A stretch of 19,746 nucleotides of DNA, taken from contig JACVRA010000666.1 in assembly GCA_019828545.1 (NCBI GenBank), positions 1 to 19,746 on the forward strand, in the 5' to 3' direction. Positions 1-10,100 of the stretch are shown piece by piece. The DNA is from Paracamarosporium sp. OC-R06-R3. Its lineage: Eukaryota > Ascomycota > Dothideomycetes > Pleosporales > Didymosphaeriaceae. How positions within the stretch are numbered: position 1 is the first letter of the stretch; each line of letters starts with the position of its first letter. A program made the position numbers and the translations under genes. Under the pieces are notes generated by a model. That model saw only the letters and a program-made list of their open reading frames with translations, was not told the origin of the DNA and ran no database searches.

Positions 1-188
1 TTGGCGCACCAAACTAGTGCGGAGTGACTGTAGATCCTAGCCGCTCGTAGAGTCTTACTCAACGCCGTATTATGACTGAGTAGTAAAATGATATAGTCTT
101 TAGGAATTATTAAACTGTTATCTAGTATGGATTATACCTTTAATTTTTAGTAATACTGCCTTTGCAAACTAAATTCCCACATTGTCAT
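1..188. other. Gene-free left edge, AT-rich
   Basis: Short non-coding stretch downstream of the oxidoreductase stop codon. It is AT-rich from about 60 to 180 and would hold that gene's 3' UTR. I see no open frame, no tRNA and no clear transposon end. Confidence 0.5.
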
Positions 189-1858
189 CTACTCGCCATT
201 AAACCTAGGCACACCAACACTCTCAGCATCTAAAACCACGCCTCCCCTAACTAATCTTTCCCTTAATTCTGAATACTTCACATCCTGCACAGGAATTCCA
301 TTCTTGAGCGCAATATCACTTGCCTCCGCACACGCTTGCCCTATCGCGTAGAACTGGTGCTCTAATCTTACAGCTCCATACCCTACATGACTACTACTCG
401 GACACGTCGCGCTTAAAAAGTTCGTTGCTTCCTCCCTCTTTGGTACCAGGCTCCTGTAACTAACTCCAAACGGCCGCCATCTATGTCCGTCCTTGAATAT
501 GAAGCCTTCGTTGTGGACGCGATCGTCACGGATGATGCGTCTTACGGAGTGCGTGTCAGTTGGCCAGAAGGCCACGGCCACAGGGTCATCGACTTGCGGA
601 ACAGGATGCGGGTTCTCCGGAGAAGGTCCCGAGGCTGTAGCCTCCGTGATGATGTAGTCTGAGACCATGCGTCGAGCATCACGCACATAAAGCTCATAAG
701 GGAAGTGCCCGTTATCGGGAAACTCATCTTTACAGTATCCGAATTTGGACCATGCATCGCGGTAGGGTTTCGGTACACCTGGATCGGTGGAGATGAACCA
801 CAGCAGGCCTTTTGTGAATGTGGCAGTCTCTTTCAAGATCTCTTTTCGGCGAGCGTAGGATGCGGTAGGCCACTCATCGTTCATGCCGAGTAGATCTGTG
901 GAGAGCGCTCCTTCGGAGCCAATAAGATCGGTCTTACCATTGGGAAGGCGCTTGTTGGGCATGTAGAAGGTGCCCCCTGCAGCGAAATAGCGGCGGTGGA
1001 GTTCGTACCAGGCCGGGTCGTAGCCTTCTGGCTCCGTGAAAGGAACGAGATTGGAGGGTTGGTCTGTGACGGGAAGACGATAGGAATACGACTGCAAGTG
1101 TTTGTCGCCATCGCCTGGGGTCCCGAATAGTTCGCCTGAGATGCCGTAGAGGAGGCCGCTGGAGGGATTGCCAGGTTCAATATAGGGGTCTAATAGGACA
1201 TCAATCTGGCGGTAAAGTGTTTCGGCGCGAATACCAGCTAGGGACTCAGTGTAATGGCCGGAAGACTCGCGGCCTAGTGTCCAGGAGATACCCACTGCGG
1301 CCAGGAGATCACCTTCGTAAGAGGCTTCGATGAACATATCGCCTGTTACTATGGCGCCATTCGCAAGCTGCATGCTTTTGATAATGCCTTTATTTTGTTT
1401 AATTGCGTCCTGTTTCTCCACGAGTGGTGATTTAAAGATAGTGATACGGTCTTCATACTCTCTCAGCCATTGACCAATCACGTTTTCGGCCACTCGTGCT
1501 TCAAAACGCCAAACATCTACATCTTTGCTCTTTTGAAGTACAACGTTGTTCAAACGCTCCAAGCGACCATAATGCTTGCTTATACGTTGATGAAGTTCGA
1601 GGTTCAGACCTCCCAATGTAGTGCTGTTTTGAAACTCAGCCTGATTGTCGATGTCGGTCGCACCAAGGCCATTAATTTGTATTCCACCTGCGAAAAAGCG
1701 ATCAGTCCGTAGAAACAACGCCTGACAGAGAAGCTCATACCAACGTGTTGTGCTGGGGATACCAGAGCAACTGATCGACCCAAGCGAGCGGCTTGGATGG
1801 AGGCTGCGACAGCTGCTGAAGTCGAGCCATATACAACGAGATCGAAGTGCTCAGACAT
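189..1858 (-). CDS. FAD-dependent oxidoreductase, two exons
   Basis: Exons are 1741-1858 and 189-1687 (minus strand), separated by a 53 nt intron (1688-1740) with donor GTATGA, acceptor TCGCAG and a CTGAT branch-like site. Splicing restores the motif HVGGIQINGLG across the junction, giving 538 aa. The first 40 residues form an FAD-binding Rossmann segment (DLVVYGSTSAAVAASIQAARLG). HVGG-x-x-x-x-GLG-x-TD follows at about residues 38-51. A middle segment (FIEASYEGDLLAAVG) and a C-terminal SHVGYGAVRLEHQFYAIGQA stretch are typical of the FAD_oxidored (PF12831-like) family, often labelled xanthan-lyase-like in fungi. The start chosen is ATG 1858, giving MSEHFD; an in-frame ATG 14 codons upstream (1900) is possible but adds no family sequence. 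No signal peptide is visible, so the enzyme is probably cytosolic. The substrate is unknown. It is transcribed divergently from the sugar permease, so a linked catabolic role is plausible but inferred. Confidence 0.88.
1688..1740 (-). other. Intron of the FAD oxidoreductase
   Basis: 53 nt GT-AG intron. Read unspliced, the frame breaks in the middle of the conserved HVGG motif. Removing it joins CACGTTG to GTGGAATAC and restores H-V-G-G-I-Q, which is strong internal proof of the splice. Confidence 0.9.
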
Positions 1859-2601
1859 CTTCTCTTGGCCAACGGTGAACGAACCGTGTATACCTCTCAC
1901 GACAGGTGTTAACAGGTAACAAAGACCGAAAATTCCAAAACTGGCGAGCTCAAATATTCAAAAGGTCCGACTACGCGTTGTACTATGCCTAGGTAGGTAG
2001 TTCTGCAGCTTTACCGTGCAGGGTGACGTTGCCTGAATCTTTATCCAAGAATATTTGACGCCAGGGTCGAACGGCACCGGGTCACGAACTCCTTGTAATT
2101 ACTTCGGACTACCGCGCGGCCAATGTTCGGTTCTTAATCCGCAATTCGGCGTTGCGCGCGGGGCGACCGCGCTAATAAGCAATGATCACCATAGCCAATG
2201 ACTTTGACTTGACTCAGTTTGCTAATTGATTCGAAGAGGACTTGACATAGGAAGGTTCTTGAAGCAACGTTCACACATCTTCCCGTACGAGTAGCTTGGG
2301 AAACATCATTGTGTGGTAATGCTCCCGTCGTGCCATGTTTGCCAGCACTTTTCGGCCATCTTCCCGGGCTCTCGGCAGACTTCCGAGCCCATGAAATCGG
2401 GACCCACCAGCTAGTAAATAGCGCTCGTTGCTTGGATTGACTTTCTCCAGATTTTCCCCAGAAGACTTCCTTGGATTACCCCGATGCTCGGGAAAGTTGT
2501 ACCGTCGCAGTGGGCGGTCAGAAGTTATATAGTTCGATCGTCGTTTCCACAATGTATCGCAGCCATTGTCATCAATTCCCTTTGCGCGCGATATTGTCAC
2601 C
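1859..2601. promoter_or_regulatory. Shared divergent promoter region
   Basis: 743 bp between the start codons of the FAD oxidoreductase (minus) and the sugar permease (plus). A TATA-like TTATATAG lies at 2525-2532, about 70 nt before the permease ATG. The overlapping open frames here show no family sequence and I read them as chance. I found no carbon-catabolite (CreA) site that I would defend. Confidence 0.5.
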
Positions 2602-4431
2602 ATGGGTCGCGGTGTTTTCGCCGGCAAGGCGGCCTATTCAACGGCCACTCCTCGCCTCATGTTCTACTGTTGCATCTACGCGATGGGCAGTGTGTTCTTC
2701 GGATACGACGGCGCTTCCTTCGGCGGTGTGCAAGCAATGGCGCCGTTCTTGCGACAATTTGGTACCTATAACGCAAAGACGCACAAGTACGCATTAGGAA
2801 AATCTACACAGTCTTTGATGAACTCGCTGCCGTTACTCGGAAAGTTCCTCGGTGCTGTCATTGTTGGGCCAATCATCGAGAGGATAGGGCATAAGCGCAC
2901 AATGTATGCGACTTGCTGTGTGCAGGTTGTGGGGCCGATCATACAAGTGACAAGTAAAGCACCTACGCAATTCATTGTGGGGAGGTTCTTAGTATATACC
3001 GCAGTCGGGCTTGTGGAAAATGTGTGAGTAGAAATTGATCAACTTAGAGAAGCGATGGTCTAACCTAGGCAAACTCTAGGGTGCCGACGTTCCAGTCTGA
3101 AATAAGTCCCGCGCCACTTCGAGGGTTCTTTGTTGGGTCGATCCAGCTCCTGCTTACCTTCGGCTCTCTCATCGCGGGTATCGTAAACGAGTCCATGTCT
3201 AAGAAAATCGACGATTCCGGTTGGCAGATCGCCACGGCCCTGCAAGCGCTGCCGGCAGTTATCATCTTAAGTCTTCTTTGGCTGACTCCAAACTCACCAC
3301 GCTGGCTCGTTTTTAATGACCATTCCGATGAGGCAGTCCGGATCCTCCGCACTGTGCGTAAGAGGGAGGCTGTTGATAGTGGACAGCCAGAGTTAGAAGT
3401 TGCATCTATGAGAGAGCAGGGCGCCATTGGGCGTCAGAAGAAGGGTGGGTGGATGGAACTATTCAACCAGAAGAATCGCACACGAACTCTCATCGCCTGC
3501 ACGATAATGGGGTTTCAACAGCTGACAGGTAATTATTTCGTCTAATTTCTTGCTGGATGATCCGATCAGCAGGAGCTAATGTGTAACAGGTGTGACCTTT
3601 TCCTCTTCGTACGGTCCAACGTTCTACAAACAAGTAGGTTTCGGAGACAAGGCCTTCATTTATGCGGTTGTAAACAACGCAACCTCTGTAGTAACCGCTT
3701 TGATGTCGATGGTGTTTTTCGATATTTTCGGACGACGCAGTCTCGTGTTCTGGGGTGGCTTTGGCCAAGCCGCATTCCTTTTCTCTGTTGCCGCCCTCGG
3801 AAATCTTGCTAGGCCCAGCGTCTCCGAAGCAAACGGTGTCGTTGCCGGTATGCAACTCTATACCTGCATTCTGCATATGACGCTTGGTCCTGGCGCCTAT
3901 GTCACTGCTGCCGAGGTTGGAACGCAGTCGCTCCGTGAAAAGACCATGGCTATATCCGTAAGTGACGTTCCATCACAAGGACACTGACGGTAGCACATAG
4001 CTAATAGCTCTAGACGGCCTGGAATGTTGTCGTCGGTTTCGCTGTTGTCTACTCGACACCATACGGCCTCGCGTCGCTAGGCGCAGGCATCGCCTACGTC
4101 TGGGGAGGTTTTGCTGTTTTGAGTTCGATCTGGGCATGGTTCTTCATGCCAGAACTTAAGGTAAGATTGCCATCTCTAATCATTTGCAACACCCATGAAT
4201 TAACCCTACGCCAAGGGCCGTACTTTGGAAGAAATCGATCAGATGTTTGACGCCAAAATTCCCGCATGGCGGTTCTCAACATACGAAACAGAAGGTCTGA
4301 GCCATGATCTCTCTGTCCTAGAAAACAAGGGCCATCTTGATGCCAAGGCAGTTCAAGATGTGGACGACATAGAAGAAAATGCCGGAAAACGTACAGATCG
4401 GGTGAGCATCGAGGCGCAGAATAAACAATAG
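2602..4431 (+). CDS. MFS sugar transporter (sugar porter family), five exons
   Basis: Exons are 2602-3023, 3080-3528, 3590-3957, 4014-4160 and 4216-4431, totalling 1602 nt and 533 aa. All four introns are 55-61 nt GT-AG, and every junction restores family sequence: ENVVPTFQSE, QQLTGVTFSSSYG, TMAISTAWNVV and PELKGRTLEEID. Sugar-porter hallmarks are GYDGASFGG in TM1, ERIGHKR and FDIFGRR loop motifs, a GRF..VGLVE...P.FQSEISP..LRG signature, PNSPRWL (variant of PESPRWL), QQLTG, and the C-terminal GRTLEEIDQMF. About 12 membrane helices are expected. The start is ATG 2602 in a good context (TCACCATGG); the frame upstream is open but has no better ATG. It would import a sugar or related polyol across the plasma membrane. 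The substrate cannot be read from sequence; the alpha-glucoside/hexose branch is the closest match by eye. It shares a promoter region with the FAD oxidoreductase. Confidence 0.92.
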
Positions 4432-4875
4432 AACAGACCGTATCAATAGCTTTGCCTCCAATATGCTGGCCATGGCACCTTGGTAAGCTAGCCACCTACG
4501 CATTGGCCGATACGCTCTGATTAACGCTAAACCCCGACTCTCTGTAACGACACGATGGGTTTTTATGAAAATGGAACGCCTTATGTAAATTGGCCTTGCG
4601 ACACATAATAATCGTGAATTTTTCAATTCTATGGTGTGGATGTGTAGTAATAGGTCACTGTTCTGGGAGGAGCATGCTGGACGTTGTATGTGGGGCTATC
4701 GCCCTGCTCACTGAGGCGTAGAGTGCCTGCCAAGTTGCCCACTACATGCAACAGCGTACGGTACTGTGCCGTTGAACTCACCCTAGAAGTCCATAGGTAG
4801 TCTGCGTTTCATCGTACGGCCTTTGGCGGGGCTTCACAATTCGGAGGTGAAAAGATATCCGCAAATCTTGTAGCG
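4432..4875. other. Intergenic, no gene seen
   Basis: Downstream of the permease and should include its 3' UTR. I see no gene, RNA or repeat here. Confidence 0.5.
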
Positions 4876-5434
4876 ACTCGAAAAGGGAAACTGGGGGCTG
4901 TTTGAAGCAAAGAAAACAATTGGGGGCTGTTACGGACTTCATTGGGCGACCGACAAATGCAGGGTGGGTACGCACCGTGTGGGCTTTGTAGCGCGCATGG
5001 ACACAGAATCGAGAGGCGGGCTTACTCTGATTCGGAATAACTCAGTGTGTCTCTTGACCAGCACTATATCTGTGCCTACTTCTATCCCACCTCTTTCTTC
5101 AATCAACATCTCGCGTGCAATATGACTTTTGCTAAATTCACAGGACCATGTTCTGCACATCGAACCAGAGCTCTACAAAACAGAAATCTTGGACGGAGAT
5201 ACATGGTATGACCTGCGGCCAATGTATCGGCATACCCTCAAGGTTTCTGAGCTTCTGGTCGCTGCGGCCAAACTTTTACCGCAGCTACAACACGTTGAGG
5301 TTGAGATGCGTACCTACATTTGGGGCAAAATACGCATGACACACCTTAAAACAATATACAAGGATAATATGGTTTGGATCCGCAGGCACGATATGAATAC
5401 TGCAATCAATCATGACTTTTCTCATCAGTGTTAG
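4876..5434 (+). pseudogene. Exon-like frame, unrecognised gene or remnant
   Basis: Two open stretches share one frame. 4876-5122 runs from after a TAG and contains an ATG at 4997 (MDTESRGGLTLIRNN). 5144-5434 follows a textbook branch point and acceptor (TTGCTAAATTCACAG, ending 5143) and ends in TAG. A possible donor at about 5039 (GTGTGTCTC) would join them in phase. The second exon has protein-like composition: VSELLVAAAKLLPQLQHVEVEM looks like an amphipathic helix, and TYIWGKIRMTHL follows. I do not recognise the family. It may be the 3' end of a gene whose front is lost, or a small lineage-specific gene. The function is unknown. Confidence 0.3.
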
Positions 5435-5654
5435 AGTATATTAGGTTAATATTCTTCTTGATAAGCAGCAGCCATTGTCTACCGACTGGCTTTAATGTGC
5501 TCCATTGTATTGCGATTATACCCTTGCGGACTTGAGCATTTTGTCAAGGGTTGAAATGGACTTCTATTGGGTATACATTCGTCTCTACAGAAGCAAAAAG
5601 ATAAGAAGGAAAGGGGTTCCTTTCCTGTACGAGTACAAGTGTTGGCTCGCTTAG
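5435..5654. other. Gap before kinase relic
   Basis: AT-rich, with no sustained coding frame. A kinase-like gene would be expected to have its catalytic loop exons here, but no HRD-like sequence is seen in any forward frame I read. Confidence 0.4.
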
Positions 5655-6140
5655 GCTTCGTGTAGAGAATTAGGAGTATACTACCCTTTATTCATTGGTT
5701 TCGATAATGCACGCCTCGACATCCACACAGCTTTCTCCAAAAGCTCCGAAGAGAACGCAGCAGTCCAAGCATACCAACCTCCACTATACTCACCATCCGC
5801 GCAGTTCGAGATCCCCACAAGCACCACAGATCGTTTCAGGCAAGCGTTCGACTACTATAGTATCGGCCCTGTCCTACTTGAAATCGCTCTGTGGAAGCCC
5901 CTAAGTATCACCATCGCCCAAACAAAGCGCGGACCGGATACCGTACTGGTTGATGTTTTGGACAGACACACGATCATGTCAAGTATATATATCTGTAGAG
6001 TGTATGAAGAGGTGACACAGAAATACGTTTTAGTGTATAAGCATACCAGAGGACTTGATAAAGAAGCAACAAGAGATTGGTTTAGTGCAGAAGTAAAGCG
6101 TCCGTTAGAGATGCGCGCAAGTATGATCTTGCACTGGTAA
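5655..6140 (+). pseudogene. C-terminal remnant of HeLo-associated protein kinase-like gene
   Basis: An open frame of 161 codons between a TAG (5652-5654) and a TAA, with no ATG until about 5976, well inside the domain. The translation begins YYPLFIGFDNARLD, resembling the activation-segment region (GF-x-x-SR) of the fungal kinase-like domain found in HeLo/prion-inhibition-and-propagation proteins. It continues with PPLYSPSAQFE and then DYYSIGPVLLEIALWKPLS, which is the alpha-F/alpha-G part of the kinase fold. It ends with VYEEVTQKYV and WFSAEVKRPLE, matching the usual C-terminal helix. The N-terminal HeLo domain, the ATP-binding lobe and the catalytic loop are absent, so I call it a truncated relic. 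Family membership is recognised by motif only. The alternative is the last exon of a gene with very distant upstream exons, for which I see no evidence. Confidence 0.65.
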
Positions 6141-6365
6141 TGTGTATCTGCTGTACCCATAGTATCGGCTGAGGTTGGAGCCCAGTTTGAAGACCCGATT
6201 TCGTTCACAAGTTTTGGGTTGACTGTTTAGATCTTCGCATTCATCATTAGCAACCATAACATGATTTCTGTGTCTCTTTTCTTCCGCATTAGCAGTAAAG
6301 ATGTCCTTGTTAGTACTTGTCGCGCATTGATTCGCGTTTCCATCATTTTAAACATCAGGCGTAAG

Positions 6366-6720
6366 TCATTCCTCGAATGTTCCTTTCTCCTGAACCTTCG
6401 CTATGAATTCATTGACAATATTACGTATGTATTTAGCTAGCGTCTCAGGGTCTATTAAAGACGGACTGTGACCGCTATCCATGTGTCGCGTGTATCCTAA
6501 GGCGACTATTAGCTCCTTAAATAACTATCACGAAGGGCCTCATGCAGCCGCAAGGCAACATCTAATCGTTGTCACAGACAATATACCACATCAAAACATC
6601 GTCATAACCGGGTCCAATTCTGCAGAGCTTGCCTCAATCAAAGCTGACTAAGTCACAGCTTTCAAGCCCAGTACTCTGCATCCGCCGGTTCTAGGTCTCA
6701 AAAGAGTCTTGGTTTTGACA
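6366..6720 (-). pseudogene. Decayed alpha/beta-hydrolase C-terminus
   Basis: Minus-strand relic ending in TGA at 6366-6368. The last segment reads ATHMDSGHSPSLIDPETLAK followed by YIRNIVNEFIAKVQEKGTFEE. GHSP with flanking D-S is the catalytic-histidine region of fungal alpha/beta-hydrolases (AB_hydrolase_6/EstA-like). Upstream come PGYDDVLMWYIVCDND, then an in-frame TAG, then MLPCGCM, matching the family's WxYxxCxxDxxLP strand. Further upstream, frame-shifted pieces read DLEPADAEYWA and LKAVT-stop-SALIEASSAELD. At least three stops and two frameshifts separate recognisable blocks. The nucleophile-elbow half is not recognisable. It may extend weakly to about 6960. It is non-functional as it stands. 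Confidence 0.65.
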
Positions 6721-7186
6721 TCTTGGTAGGTGATGTCTTCCATATTCTCATCAGGATTGCCGAGAAGAGCTCTCGATAGTACATCACATCCTTGATCACC
6801 ATACTAGTAGTTTGAATAATGCCCCTCCCATGGCCATCTCTTTCTCGGAGATTTAGTTCTGCGTAGCCTGCAATGGTGCTACAACCGGCAATACATCATC
6901 CCACAACGCTAGTTTCAGTCCAACGCCCTCCATTAGCGAAGGAAATTTTTTATTACCCCGCATTTTTGCTTCATCGCCACTCAAATCCCTCATGAAATTC
7001 ATGCATGAATTTCAGCGACTCAGTAGCCCATTGTGTTTTCCGTCGAATGTTTCTAAAATTTGCATTTGTATTGTGGATGTGGGTCATGAAATCTATTAAT
7101 CATCTCATGACAACGACAGCATCGGTAATCTAGTGTAAAATTCAAGAGTTATACGAAGTCGCTAAAGTTAGACCATAAGAACTTCC
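6721..7186. other. Intergenic, possible weak hydrolase remains
   Basis: No intact gene. Minus-strand pieces such as SLMEGVGLKLALWDD (about 6890-6950) are open but not convincingly homologous to anything. The 7140-7186 part should hold the 3' UTR of the ATPase-HET gene. Confidence 0.35.
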
Positions 7187-10100
7187 CTACTCTACAGAAA
7201 CGACTTCTTCTTTGATCCCTTTGAATTCCAAGCTCTCACCATACATAATACCGTGGACATAGGCCTCTCCGACGAGAGCCTGACATTTTTTTGACTCTGG
7301 TTGTGAGATGAGAAATGGTACGACGCCACCATTTATCACGAATACCCAATCGCCTTTCGTAACTGCCGGAGGCCCAACGCCTACATACCCTTTCTCTGTG
7401 ACGAAGAACCTTCCATCTGAGAGCCGCTTCATAAAGGTTGCTGCTGTGGTCCAATACTTCCAGCTCTGCTCACGCTTGGCCTTGGGTCGCTGCAGGAGTT
7501 GGACGATGTCGTGGGCGGAATGGACGTCCATGAAGCTTCTGTTCCAGTCGAACGCGTCTTCTTCTTGGCCGTCAATAGCTATTACTGGATGCTCTATCGA
7601 TGGAATCAAGTCATCAGTGCAAGGTGCTACCGCGTTTCCGATTGGAACTTTAAGCATGACTTTTGCAAGCGACTCCCCAGTCGGATAGACGCCAAGCTCT
7701 TGTATCATACTGCGTGCATCATTGACTACACTAATGATATCGTAATCTCGCATGCTTCTTGAACTAATATCGGAAACGGTATCGACATGCATGCCAGTAA
7801 GCGACAAGAGATTATTGTTGATGTTGTCAATGGAAATGCGTGAATATGTCGTTCCGGCCGCCGAGAAAACACCTTTAGTTCCGCGCCAGGTCGAAATTGT
7901 CTTGCATGGCTCGCAGCCCGTCCAATTTGGAATCCAAGAAGAAAACTCGTACGATTTACCACGCCCAGACCGGTAGAGCATATCCAGTCCGTTTCCCCTA
8001 TGGACGAACTCTTGGGCATATCTGCGCACTACACATTCCAGTGAAGAAGCGTAGTCAGGGTCAAACACCGCATCTCCAGAGTCGGAGGCTATACCAAGCA
8101 TTGAGAAGAGTTTGTCGTACGCTTTCGTGGACTTCGTGTAATGGAATGTATCGAGAAGTGACATGAGATGGAAGCGATGAGACAGTTGTTTGTGTTGGAA
8201 TGCATTTCGAGCGAGCCCGAGGGAATATGCAATCTTTAGTGATGGGAAACTCTGCCTCAACAATGAGTTGGGTTGTAGTAGATCGGTGTCGTTCTCGCAG
8301 CATATCTCCACGGCTTTGAAAATATCTTCCCAATCGACCTCGTAATCGCCACATATCAGCTTGAGCTCATGAGCGAGCACTACTTCTTGGATAATCCATA
8401 CACGTGAAAACCACTCTCGTTTGAAGATATCCCTGATAGCCTGCCACACCTCGTCCGATGGAGGGGGTATCCCATTACGCCACGTATCAGGGATATCTGG
8501 GAGATCTTCTGACCAATCCATTGGCGACAATTCCAAGGTACGTATCTGTAGCAACGTCTGAATCGCCTTATCACTATCTTCGTATACATCTCCGATCCAT
8601 CCGACAACGCCCTCGGCGGATTGGAAGATCCTTGGGAGCATACGAATTTGTTCGGCCTTCTCATGGTCGTCATTTTGATTGATGCAAACTGCATCTGCCC
8701 ATATAAATATCGCTTCGTTATCGTGTCGTAGCCTTTTCAAAGCTTGGGTTAAAGATGTTGTGAGGGGGATGTCACCCCGAGAAGACTTGAGCTGAGAAGT
8801 CACCATCGCTGGACCCCATACGTAGGACAGCGCCTTGTACGGTCGTCTCTCGTCCATATGCATGTGGTGAATCTTTCCAGACAAGGGATCGTCTTCTTGA
8901 CCTGGGAACAGCTCTAAAATTCTTATCGCACTGAATTGCAAGCGTTCGTAGCGATACAGCATCGGTACTGGCTGCGGTGAAGGCGTACGGCTCTCTCGAT
9001 GGAGCTTTCGCCTGTGAAATATCCTCCCAAGGTTTCTCTCCTCCTTGAAGCTACGGGGAATCTCTTCAGGGTCTTTTAGAACGATTCCCTTCGCTTCTTG
9101 CTGGAACATCGCTTGATGCTGACCGATAGAAGCAAGTTTCAGAATTCCTTCGCTGTGTAGCCTCCAAGGATCGACAAAAAGGATCGTTTCTGGTTTGGTC
9201 TGCACGTTGATCACTCTAATGAGGAGATAAACTTGATGAGGCGGCGTTTCCGTCATGCCAGTGTGGCAAGTCCAAGCCTGAGGAAGTTGTCAGCATCCAA
9301 AAGTGTCTTATTGCTCTATAGTCTATGGAGTTACAGAAGTTGAGACTGGTTAGCCATTCACATCGATCACAGACCGCACTTACCTTTTCAACTTGATGCG
9401 GGTCTAAACAGAATACTTCCGATAGGTCTCCCTTGGAAGGTACGACTTCGATATAGTAGATCGGAAACTTTCGCCATGATGTAGCCTTCTTGTACCCTAA
9501 GCGCGTTAGGAGGTTTGAAAAGCCGCCTTGAACATCATCGATGGTGAAAGTTGAACAAGTTTTATCGTATGCCAAGAACGGAAGAATACCTGCTTTGCTT
9601 CGCAGTGGACTCGTCCAATGAAGTTCTGGCGTAAAAGCTGACCCCAAGTGCTTTTCGAATAATCGTGATACCTGTCCAGAGTTTAGAAAATACGGGCCAT
9701 ATTGGAATCTAGCGACCCACATGAAGCTCAGCGGCGAAGAGGATATCTTCTCCGACCATGTTCCTTATCGCTGTGGAAACCTCAATCCGTATGTTCCGCC
9801 GGTTGTCCTCATACATGCACGCAGGAAAGCGATTAGCCGTCTTCGAGATGTTGCCCTTGGCGTGTATTGTTCTCGATTGGTTCCAGCTCACACCTGTGAC
9901 GGTACCTGGCATCTTATCTTGCGCTTTAAGTAAGCTATTCCAATCGTCCCTCTTCTGTGGTAGAAGCATCCAGGGATCGATGTTTTCTAACGTGCAAAGA
10001 TGCGCAAGCATTTCGTCGGCTTCGGCCTCGGCCCATGGCTGATGAAGCCGTTCGCGGAACGAATTAGCCATATCAAACTTCTCAAGAAATGATTGAACAC

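Noticed and set aside
1604..1900. FAD oxidoreductase as a frameshifted pseudogene
   Set aside because: A 53 nt intron with normal signals explains the frame change exactly and restores the HVGG motif.
2566..2601. Longer N-terminus for the permease
   Set aside because: The upstream extension has no ATG in frame; ATG 2602 has an ideal context.
3065..3876. Minus-strand open frames across the permease
   Set aside because: They are shadows of the permease exons, with no family motifs.
4888..4931. Direct repeat TGGGGGCTGTT twice, 29 bp apart
   Set aside because: Too short and only two copies; it falls in the exon-like frame and needs no special explanation.
7187..9256. Independent HET gene starting at ATG 9256
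   Set aside because: Its first 40 residues are the end of DUF3883 (YLLIRVINV...FVDPWRL), and the frame continues upstream seven codons to a good splice acceptor. It is exon 7 of the large gene.
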